Assembly (NCBI GenBank): GCA_028564705.1
Contig: JAPXFQ010000074.1
Location: forward strand, 2,799,925-2,863,924
Direction of reading: 5' to 3'
From: Apricaphanius iberus
Lineage: Eukaryota > Chordata > Actinopteri > Cyprinodontiformes > Aphaniidae
Length of the DNA: 64,000 nt
Under the pieces are notes generated by a model. That model saw only the letters and a program-made list of their open reading frames with translations, searched no databases and had not been told where the DNA came from. Positions 36,441 through 47,477 of the stretch are shown here, one piece after another (position 1 is the stretch's first letter; each line of letters begins with the position of its first letter). Position numbers and translations under genes: made by a program.

Positions 36441-37345
36441 ATTAAAGGAAAAGTTCTGGGTTTTCTCAACCTATTTTTTAGCAAATATTACATTAATTTA
36501 CTCACCCACACAAGTTTGGAGCTAATTGGAGCCGTTCAGCATGAGTTTATTTTGTGTTGCCGCCAGAGTATATCCATATAATGGAAGTCAATGGGGGCAG
36601 GAATTCGCTGCCTGTAATAAACCCTTATTTGCCCCGAAAACTCCTTCGTTTAACCATTTTTGGTATGAATAGTTAGTGATATTCTCCTGTGAGTTCAGAA
36701 CGTCTTGGAGGTGCTAAGATATGTACATCTGGGGTTTTTACAGGCTTTTAATGTAACCGATTCCAATTTACACTAACCTGGGATTTCAATGACGTTGCAT
36801 CCACAGCTATTACAGCTGTAGTCTGTGTAGGTTGCTGAAAGGGAGCCTGTAGAAGCTGAAGTTGGTCAACTGGTCATTTGGTTAGTGCAATTTGGAAACA
36901 TACAAATGTAAAACATGTTGATGTCTGCAATAGCAAGTTCTGTCTAGCCGACTGCTGTAGAGCCTAGAGTGAAAGTCCTGCTCAGACTACAACTGGGATG
37001 GGGCACGGCAGTGGCCTAATTGTAATTGCGCGATAGTTTAATTGTATTTTTGTTTCTAAATTACCCCGGGACCAAACAAATAAACACTTCCAAGACATTC
37101 TGAACTCGGAGGGGAGTGGTGCTAACATTTAGTTATAAAACATGGTTAAATGAAGGAGTTTTGGAGCAGATGATGCCTTATAACAGGCAGCGAACTCCTG
37201 CCCCAATTGTCTCCCATTATATGGATATACGCTGACCGCAACTCGATATAAACTCATTCTGAACAGCTACAAGTAGCTCCAAACTTGTCTGGGTGAGTAA
37301 ATGAATGTAATATTTGCTCAAAATAATGTCCATGTTGAAAAAAAA
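36441..37345. mobile_element. Foldback element with arms of about 265 bp
   Basis: 36455-36720 and the complement of 37083-37340 match along their length: gcaaatattacatt, atttactcacccacacaagtttggagcta, gtatatccatataatgg, gaattcgctgcctgt, actccttcgtttaaccat and gagttcagaacgtcttgga each have a counterpart. The spacer of about 360 bp is non-coding. The element is a MITE or foldback copy of moderate age. Confidence 0.85.
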
Positions 37346-39887
37346 AAAAGAAGTTTCAGTTAAACAAATAAGTTTTCTTTAATTCCATCCTTTCAGTTTC
37401 TGAAATTAATTAGATTTAATTATGTTCAATAAATTTAAAAAGTTAAAATTATAGAAATGACTGGAGATTTGGATGATTAAAAACAATACTACAAACAGAC
37501 ATAGCCAGAGTAGAAAAAACACTACCTACTTAAAAACTGTTACTGTTTAGAAATGTTTAAGTAATACTTGACCCATATTTGAGAAAACATTCTTAAATCA
37601 CTTTGGAGTTGCTGTGATATTTCGACATCCTAGTGTAACAACTCTACTTGAATGCAGCATGTGAAGCTGCTGGAAAATAATCATTTTCATCATTGCGAAT
37701 TCCTCCGACTTGTGACATATGTGACATAACCGGATAAGTTTTAGGGTAAATTTGGGGGTAACTTAAACTTTCAGTTCCAAAAACAGAGATATCTTTCAAG
37801 GTATGTTAGTATTCATAGCAACTTAATCTCTGAACATAACCTGCTCTGGACCAGGTTATGTTCTGGGTAAGTTTGTTCCAGAGAGGTTCTGAGCATGGCG
37901 TGAACTTTTAAATGATGATCCTTTGGACGTGAAAGCACAGATTATACTATATTTTGTCAAAATAACTTTAATTTTTAATTTTGTCAACCAGAAACTGTAG
38001 CACAAAACCCATTACATATTACAAAAACTATTTCACAAACATATTAATAACATGTAAGAGTATTTTAAATAAGATTATATAACACATTATATGCAGCTAA
38101 ATAAAATAATACTGTATGGTAAAATAGTGACTACTGCCAAGTTCATTAAAATACCGTTAACTGGCAACAATGATAGTTGTTTAATTGGAATATATTAGTA
38201 TATGTTGTAAGCTTCCATTTAACAAAGACACTGGAAGAAAGATAATGTAGTGCCCCCAGGAACGCCATGAACGACTGGTCTGCCTTTACAGAGCCTCAAC
38301 CTTCTTTTGATTAGCTAAATGATAGGGAGAATGCACAAAAAATACTTCATATACCTACATCTCTCCAATAATTATTTGATATTAATATTACCTTTTTGGA
38401 AAATATTTTCATTTTGACTTGAGGAAGAGTTTTTTTTGATCTAGAAGGATTGCATCTAATTAAGTTAGAGGTCAATATATGTCTAAGTCAATGTACAATA
38501 TTATTGTGCCCTCAACAAATTGGTGGCAAAAGAAAAATGATCCAACATACAGGAACACATTTTAAATTATACATTATATCCTCCTAAATAAAAATGAAGA
38601 TTTTTGAGAGTTAGTATATTTAATGCTGATGTCTCCAATAAGGCTAAGTGTCATGGAAATCGGGGTGTCTGAGAAGCCTTGGAAGAGAGAATTAAACAAA
38701 AGTGTAAGCCATATTTCTACATAGTTTATTTTACGTGCACGGGAGGGTCTCCTAGTTCTTCAGACAAATTTATAAGTTTATATACCGTTAGTCACACCCT
38801 AAGAATCAGCTTCTGTCCGATCATTACATCATACAGTTATGATAGGATAACCACAAGACCAATCACAGAACAACATGGAATAGGTAAACAGGATGTGGAT
38901 GTTTCACTTCAGCCGTCAGCAGTAAACAATCAGGAGATAGATAACAATAAGGGACACTTATAATTTATAAGTTTATAATTTATATAAGATAATGTTGAGA
39001 AAGACATTCACAGTAGCTGTCATAAGTGTAAGTCAAGATGAGATGTTTACATACAGTTGGTTCTTGTTTGTACCTTAGAATAAGAATAGCTGTCTAAGAG
39101 CTGAGTAAGACAATTTAACCTTTCTTAATGTCCCAGGATAATAAATGTTTCTGTCACACTAAGCCAGTAAGAATGCTCTGTTATTCAATTTCAAGTGCAC
39201 TCCACTTTTGTTTTTTTGGTAAAAAATAAATAATATTTTACTAAGATGTACTAAAAAAATTAAAATAATGAAGAGACATGTAGACCATGCTATTAGACAC
39301 TCATTTATACAGCTTATCAGCAAACAAAAGTTGATTGGGGGGCGAGTCTAACTTTAGACTCACACACACTGCTATTTTTTTGCCAAGCCAAAGTTCTTTT
39401 TTCAGCTTTTTTCCTATTTTTTCATAATGATTAACTTGAATTCCTCATAGGTCAGCATTAGTACTTCCAAGTCCACTTATTTGAGGTATTCTGGCCTTTT
39501 TTTCTCTTCAGTTTCCTTTGTGATTCTGTGATCCATTGAGAAGGTCTTTATGTTTCAGGGTTTACCAGGACTAGGTTGATTAACCAGATTCTTATCAGGT
39601 GTTCTGGAACCGACATACTCTGGCTAAGCAGGTTTTGGGTTGATTAACCAAGACTTCAGGGTTTACCACATGGTAAGCTAACCAAGCTTTCTGGAACAGG
39701 CCCCGGAGTTTACCGTTAGGTCCTGGGCAGACTGACATCACTCTGATCTATTGAAGTAAAGTATTGCAAATAGTGCATTGATACTTTTTTTTTCAATTTT
39801 CCAGAAATGAAATCTTAATAAATTTGGATTAATTGATTTTATTGATTAATTGTCCAGTCCTAGTGGAAGATATGACATAGTGCATTG
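37346..39887. other. Intergenic, no gene recognised
   Basis: AT-rich sequence. It includes a perfect 12-bp inverted repeat with an 8-base spacer at 37832-37863 (gaacataacctg/caggttatgttc) and, near 39560-39700, repeated aggttgattaacca motifs (39573, 39645) that look like part of another repeat. Confidence 0.5.
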
Positions 39888-40056
39888 ATGTCCAAAGTCA
39901 GTCTTCGAAGGCTCGTATCCTGAATGTTTTAGTTCCTTTTCTGGTTCAACACACCTGTAGGGTGTAATTGGACCATTTGAATGAGCTGTGTTGGTGTAGA
40001 CACACATCTAAAAATGGCAGGACACCACCCCCTGGGGACTAGAGCTCAAGTCCATG
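39888..40056. mobile_element. Small hAT-like MITE
   Basis: It starts gatgtccaaagtcagtcttc and ends tagagctcaagtccatg, with the central ttctggttcaacacacctg and its inverse-like gagctgtgttggtgtag. This is the layout of an abundant fish non-autonomous repeat of about 170 bp. Confidence 0.65.
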
Positions 40057-40744
40057 AATTAGAGCCTTTTGAGACTGCTTCAATCAGGAGGATGGAGTCA
40101 GAATGAAGAGCAGTACAGACTTACTTGCCCTTTCTTACCAAATGTTTTTAACCTAGGGAACTACAAACTTAATAAATATCTAGATCACTCAGTATAGTGA
40201 AACATAACCTTGCAAAAACGACAGTATTAGTGTAATACTGCATTTTGGCCATCATGTTTTAGAACAACTCCTTGAAAAATTAATTAGAAATGAGCTACAA
40301 CAACACTTCACTCTGGGATAAATAAAGTATTTTTGAATTGAATTAAAGTGTAAGAAATGACCTAACTAACACCACATAGGCCATGTCAAATAATGGACAA
40401 AAAAACCCCAAAAAATAGTGGTAGAGGATTTTTTTTTTTTTTTTTTTACATCGTTGCAGTGTCTTTTAATTTTTTAGTGACTTTCACATTCCTTTTAGGC
40501 TGGCCAGCCGGATGTTTTGTTTCTAGTTTGCTTTTGACATTGTTGATGTGCGACGGTCTAGTTTCTTCAGACCCGCCAGCAAAAGTTTACACAAAAATGT
40601 AAGAATTTCCCCACCTGGATCATCACTAACCTTTGCAAAAATATTTTAGATGGTAATACGAATATGCCGCTTCATTAACTGATACCGAATTACAGCTGCT
40701 CCAGTAATCACTGGAGTTTGCCTGCATACTTAGCAGTTTGACGC
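40057..40744. other. Intergenic with a LINE-like tail and a T-run
   Basis: The block ttcactctgggataaataaa followed by gtatttttgaattgaatt (40307-40345) resembles a LINE 3' tail on the plus strand. A run of 18 T is at 40431-40448. Nothing else is recognised. Confidence 0.4.
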
Positions 40745-41620
40745 CTGAAGCATTGCAGTGCCACTTAATGACTAGTGTTGCCAGATTTAATCTATTGCCC
40801 CGTTTTAACCACCATGGCTTTAGTCGGGCTTTTGTCAGGAATGCTCAAAGGAAATCTAGCATCACTTGAAAAAAATGAACTGCGAGAGAGCGCCATTGAA
40901 TGCATCATTTCCTTCACTGCTAGTAGGTTGATTTGGCTGCGGTTGTGGCTCCAACCCCCCCCTTGGCAACTCACGTTAATGTTTGTGCTTGCAGTTCGGG
41001 AGCGTTTCGGCCATAGGATAAGTATTTTCGGTGGCATGTTGTTTAGGGGTATTATGGGATAGTCTACACAACGCGGAGACACACATTTCCCAAAACTTAT
41101 ATCTTAATTTTTCAGGTGGAAAGTGGAATTCACACAAGTATTCCAATGGTATTACGGAAGTAACTGTATTCTGAATACCATGTTTAAAAATAGTAACTGT
41201 AACGGAATACAGTTACTCATAATTCCATCCATCCATCCATTTTCTTAACCGCTTAATCCTTAATCCTTGCGGGGGGGCTGGTGCCTATCTCCAGCTGTCA
41301 ACGGGCGAGAGGCAGGGTTCACCCTGGACAGGTCGCCAGTCCATCACAGGGCCACATAGAGACAGACATCACAAACAACCATGCACACACTCACACCTAA
41401 GGACAATTTGGAGAGATCAATTAACCTGACAGTTATGTTTTTGGACTGTGGGAGGAATATTCACATAATGACCTTCTCATAATTAATATTCTAAATACGT
41501 ACCACCGGTTCATGTATTCCGTTACTACCCGACACTTTTCACACACAATATAACCTAAGAGTAATTAACACTTCAATGGCCATAAACTTGACAGTTATGT
41601 ACATATTCATAACCCACTGT
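40745..41620. repeat. Repeat host sequence interrupted by an L2 tail
   Basis: Segments on either side of 41216-41484 fit together (gtaacggaatacagttactc ... taaatacgtaccaccggttc) as one interspersed repeat, typical of fish DNA. It contains a 95-codon frame (40775-41062) with no recognisable motif. Confidence 0.45.
41225..41475 (-). mobile_element. L2/Maui-type LINE 3' end with 9-bp target duplication
   Basis: It starts (CCAT)n then tttcttaaccgcttaatcc, ggtcgccagtccatcacagg, cacactcacacctaaggaca and ttggactgtgggagga, the classical fish L2 3' end read on the minus strand. The flanks ctcataatt at 41216-41224 and 41476-41484 are identical. Confidence 0.85.
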
Positions 41621-42059
41621 GCTCTCATCACGTCTCCACCTGGTGAAGACGTACTGAGCGCACATAGAGTTATGATCCTCGTGGATCCTCATTAGTTTCC
41701 CCCGTAGTGATTAACCTTCCTGTAATCCAATTAAAAAAATGTTGTAATCATATACAATACCACAATGATAATTGCCATTATATATGACATTTTAAAAATG
41801 AAATTCAGACATTTCAGATTACATATTTTCAAGATAAAAAATTGTTTCTACCACAACCTGGCAATCAATAGAGTCCATGATAAAGTGTGATGCATTGTGA
41901 TGCAACATTAGTAGAATAAAGACATTTTAGAAACCTAATTCTGTACATGCTGCAGTTTTAATCAGTCTAACCCTGCAATACGATGCATGCATGCAGCAGA
42001 GAGCAGCGCGTGTACACAGCATGAATTACATTTGTTATTAACAAAGGAAAAACAGAATT

Positions 42060-42345
42060 CACAACATTCTAGCCTAATAGTAATGAATTCTGTAACAGCC
42101 AAAGAAATGATACGCATGTTGTCCCCCCACCCTCCGCATATTCCTCCTCTCTCTGTGCAGCTCGTATTGATGGCAACAAACTACCTTATTTGAATACTGC
42201 TAGTTGTGCCTGATATGAAATACTCTTAGAAATCTTAGTAAATCACCCACATTAATTAAGGACAACCCACTCGTGCAATTCTTTTGTGCCACACGCAATT
42301 TCGCCGTCATTATCAGGAATCTTGATAAGTCAGGCCCCAAGAGTT
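42060..42345. repeat. Dispersed repeat, copy 1 (pair with 48946-49245)
   Basis: Shared blocks in order: taatagtaatgaattctgta, acagccaaaga, gcagctcgtatt, gaatactgct, tgtgcctg, taaatcaccc, aaggacaacccact, ttatcagga(a/c)tcttgataa and tcaggcccc/tcagacccc. The right terminus resembles the Harbinger end gggtctcatttataaa in complement. It lies 325 bp upstream of the first PDZD2 exon recognised. Confidence 0.75.
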
Positions 42346-42669
42346 TGACATTTATAAAATCAAAATCAATTCTGTAGTCTACACAAATAATCTCAATGCT
42401 CAAAACTGCCTGTGCTGTGCCTGAGTTTGTTGTTTACTTTATTACGACATGAATACTGTTGAGAGAAAGCGTCTCGAAGGAATGAAGATAGAAAATTATT
42501 TAACCCATGTTCATTTTGAATTAATTAGTTTGACTAATTAGAGACAAGCCCAAGAAGTTCACTTATATAATCAGCAAATATAAATATCACAAAAATGAAT
42601 GACAGATTAAACCAATGTAAAATAAAAATTTTTACATGCCACTCTTTCTATGTTTATGTGTTTTTCAGG

Positions 42670-43015
42670 TGATATTCTGATCTGGCAGATACCACTGTGG
42701 ACAGCAAACAGACCTCCTTCTCCACAAGATCTTCAGGCTAATTCTTCTTGAAATTATACAACTTCTGATTACTTCTTTTTACGTAGAACTGGATTTGGGA
42801 AGCTAAGCCAACATTGGTTGCTGTTACTATTCTAATGGTAACAAGCACTGGTGTTACTATTGGTGTGGGATGTTCAGCAGACACAAAATGCCAGTATGCC
42901 TATTACTCAGGACAACGCCCTCAGCATCCTCCTGCTGCTGGAGGACTGGCACAGGTCTCAGATGGTGAGCTCTAACAAGAGGGAAATCTTAAAAGAAGAC
43001 AGTTTGGAATATAAG
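42670..43015 (+). CDS. pdzd2: PDZD2 first coding exon with 5' UTR
   Basis: Acceptor tttatgtgtttttcag ends at 42669, so a non-coding exon should exist upstream. The ATG is at 42896-42898 because MPITQDNA is the conserved start. Forty codons run to LEYK, then gtactt at 43016. A stronger-looking donor, gtgagc, lies at 42964, but it would need a phase-2 acceptor, which exon 2 does not offer. Confidence 0.85.
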
Positions 43016-44543
43016 GTACTTCACTACCCTCCCATCCACTATTTCCACCGTTTACTGCAAAGCTCTACTCACCTTTACTTAAAAGCATCACACTCTTTTT
43101 GGCTGAATTTTGAATTTTAGAACAACAGTTTTCACATTGTGATGACTGTTGTATGCAAAATCTTGATCACTATTCTGTTTACTTGATGGGATTTGGTACC
43201 AGATTATTTCGTAAATATTAAATGAGTTGTATCACGATAAGTCCTCATCTATGCTAAATAAAACTCACACTAATAAGAATCTGTTGTAATTATACCTCTG
43301 GTTGTAACCTGGATTAAAACAGATTCAAACAAAAAGCCCTTTAAAAGTAGCTTTGAAATCTAGACAGACCGTAGCAGTAGCAATAGATTTTGCTCGTAAA
43401 TTGGTCTAGCCCAGCTCAAATGTACCCTTAGCATTTTACCATTGGCTCATTGGCTCATAACATTGCAACTTTTCACAATAGCTTTTTCACAAAAAAGTGG
43501 ATGGACTGTTTAGTTTATTAAGTTACGTTATTGCTGTGGACTGTTATTTTTAAAAATAAATAGATAAATACTGTTAAATTCAATTTAAAATTCATCCATC
43601 CATTGCCTAAACAACTTAATCCTCAAGGGGTCGCGGGGGGGCTTGTGCCTATCTCCTACATATCAACCGGTGTACACCCTGGACATGTCGCCAGTCCATC
43701 GCAGGGCAACACAGAGACAGACAGGACAAACAACCATGCATGCACACACTCACACCTAAGGACAATTTAGAGAGGCAAATTAACCTGACAGTCATATTTT
43801 TGTACTGTGGGAGGAAGCCGGAGTAAAAAAGGGGAGAACATGAAAACTCCATGCAGAAAGAACCTGGGCCAGAATATGAACCCACAACCTTCCTGCTGCA
43901 AGGCAACAGTGCTAACCACTGCACCATCTTTTTTTAACCCCCCCGACCGGCGCTTTTGAATGTCTCCACAATTCTGAGCTCTCAAAGCTGGCAAGTATTT
44001 TTAACACACAATCACAGATTAAAAAAAGCTCTAAAATATCTCATATTCTGAATATAATAGTTTCAGTGCATTGATGGTACTGTAGGTCCCAACCCTTAGC
44101 AAACAAGCGATCGCGCCTTCTATAGTTGCAAGTTTGCTGTAAAACCTAAGCCCCCACGCATTCCTTTCAAATCTGTGGGAAACATTGTGATGACAGCAGA
44201 GCTGCGACAGAGCGAAAACAACAAAGATGGTTGCAGCTCAAGAGCAGTATGTTGTCATAACACCAGATATCCTCATGTTTTTTGAAAAGTTGATGTTGGA
44301 CATTATGACTGCCACTTTCTACTTCTTTTTAGTCTTCTTCGACGGTGAAAGGCAGACTTCCCTGTTGACCTACTTGTGTCGTCGAGAAGATGTCACATTG
44401 TTTGTTGTTCTGACTGGTCCTAGCACTGTCGAATTGCATGATAAGACAGCTTAAGAAAGAACTATAGAGTCTGTTCTTACGACTGAGTTTATCTATGATT
44501 CAAGTCCAGACACACACACAAACACACGCACACACACACACAC

Positions 44544-44622
<79 letters not shown>

Positions 44623-47432
44623 CTTATATTACTAGTATTAGTGGTTTAATAATCTAGATTTTTTTATCAAAATCAATTGAAAGTATTTTACAATGTAGTG
44701 CATTTAAATCCAAAAGAGGATCAACATCACCTACCCCCAGGTTTGCGTACTGTAGCTTGTCTAGCATCACACTTTGACTTCATAGCACCAGTTAACAGGC
44801 AACCTTCTATTTGATCAAAACTGAGATTTATTTCCTTATCACAGATTGCTCACTGTTACAGTCGGAATCACACATTAAAGTTGTGCTAACAAGTAACTCT
44901 CACCAGTTCTCCTAGGACTCAAAACCACACTTTGCCATATATATCTGGGTACAATAAAAAAGACAACTATGATTTTACAAATACAAAAGTTTATTCACAA
45001 AAGGAGAAAAAGACAAACATTTAATCACTCAAACTATCAAAATAAATGAATAACCAAAATAAAAGAATAATGAATGGATAAATATGCAATTAAAATAGAA
45101 ACCATGAATTGTTCTAGAGGAACAGTTCATGTTTTAAAGGACCAAGGCTTATTTTGTTAATGCTGAGATGAAAGCTAAATTTGTTTACTAATTGTAATTA
45201 GTTTAAACTAATTAGCACCATTGATTTATGTCTAAACCAATAAACTATGTAAGAAAACAAAACATTATTTGGATCAAGAAATGTTTGTTTAAAAATTGGT
45301 CGAGAAAGTCTTTTAAACACTGGTTAAAACATTAAAACGTCAGTGGCTTGGTTTACCCAAACAGATAGCCGATGATATCTTATACACAGTAACAAAATCA
45401 TAGAATACTCTAAAAACGTATGTAAACAAACACAGCAGTTTGTTTTGTTGTTCGCTACTCCTCCTTGTGTTCACAATCGCCAAAAGACCATATGAGATAA
45501 ACTGTCCTTTCAATATAAAGTATGTAGTGTCAAAATGCTGCATTGACTACTGATTACATCGAATATAGAGCACTGTTCTGGTGAAATGATCAGAATCAGA
45601 ATCAGCTTTAATGGCCAAGTATGACACATACAAGTATGAAACATACAAGGAATTTGCAGATACAGTACAACTGTCCAAGATCATTACAAACAACAACAAC
45701 AACAAACACATCCAGGTCACTGTTTGGCATGCAGCCACCGAGCGGCGCTCCCGTTTATGAAACATAGAGAGATACACATCTGGGGAGGGGAGGGTTTCAC
45801 GGTGAGGGGAAAAAAACGCTCAACTGTGTTGTGGGTCCGTACAGCTCTCAAAATAAAGGTAATAGAAAAAAACCACACCAACAAAAATTTAAGCACATAC
45901 TCAGACATTAAAAATGACACATCAGGAATGATGGGATGGTATGAGCTCCAGTCCACAGGTTAACGTGCTGCCAAACTGAGGCGGGCTGTTATCCAGCTTC
46001 CTGTTGCAGGAGAGAGAATTTATGATACAGCTCTGGTTGTTGTTGAGCTGACCAATCACAGGCATATGCTCTCCGTTGATGGAGACGGATAAGTAGAAAA
46101 TTGGGCTATACTTCGTTCGTCATTGTGTAGGTGACGGAGAATCTTTGCAACGACTGACACTGCCGTTGCATCTATCCGTTTTGACGTCGACTAGGAATTA
46201 AAAACTAGCCTGGACTGCCATTAGGTACTGAGATGACATCCTCAGGCCCATTGTGATACCATATGCTGGTGAGGTTTGGCCATGGTTTGCTCCTAATGCA
46301 AGACAATGGTCAAAATGTTCGCTTTCAAGTAGGGCTGGGCGGTATACCAAAGATTTACAGATACCAAAATTTATGAATGTTACCAAAGTCATTTTGCCCG
46401 TGCCGGTAAATTCGGTATATAAAAACAATTAAAAGATGTGTTTTAGTTTAGTGGTGCTCCTTCCCCTTTAAGAAATCAGCTTTGCTTTGAGTAACGTGAC
46501 TACGGACAGTCATATTACATACAAAGGCAGTAATACCCAACTGAGGGGAAAGCACTGCTAATGCAGCTACTGTGTAGCTATATTTAGCAAGAGTTTAGAC
46601 TCATCTACCCACTATTTTTCAGAAAAATGCAACTAGTAACAAATAAAGTGACTTTTATGGTGTTATTGGATACTTAGACTCTAACGTGAGGCACATATGT
46701 TTATAACTGCAGCAACGGAGCTGCAGAGCACTTCTACCTCAACAGTTCCACCTGCACCTGCCCATGTCCTCTTAGTCATGTACAGGCGGAGCAGATATTA
46801 ACCTCGCTGAGTTACTCCTTGAAGCCGCCACCTGTTCCCACCTTTGCTCCGATGTAAAATATTTTCAGTGCACAATAAACGACTACACACTAAAATCACA
46901 TATTCTACGTAGCCCGTTACTTCCTCACCTAATCTGGTGTGTGTGATCACTTTTGAGTTTAAACTGGACTCTAAGAAATACAGAAAGGAGTGGGAATCAA
47001 ACACTGAATTAAAAAGCTGTTTGAAGCCGTTCAATAGCAAGAACACCAACACACATTTTACAAATTTTTCACATTTTAAAGAACATTATGTAAATTTGGC
47101 CACTACCATTGACTAAAGAAAAGGACGGGGGGGGGGGGGGTTATGTGGTCCTTGTTATCGTCCACTTATCGTTATCGAGGTGAAATGCTCAATTTACCGT
47201 GATATAAATTTTAGCTCATATTGCCCCGCCCTACTTTCAAGCTAGATTGACCTTTGGCGCTGCCCACATATACAAGCCAGATGCCCTCTGAAGTAAAGAT
47301 TCACAGAATTCTTTGGCCAAAATGACAATAGGTATTGCAGGTCTGTTAAGGGAAGCCCCACAGATTTGGTGGGTCCAAGTGGTCCAATATCCTCAGAATC
47401 AGAAAGGGTTTTTTGCAAATCAGACAGGTGCA

Positions 47433-47477
<45 letters not shown>

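Noticed and set aside
42964..42970. Strong-looking donor gtgagc ending PDZD2 exon 1 at codon 23
   Set aside because: It would leave phase 2, and the next exon's acceptor requires phase 0.
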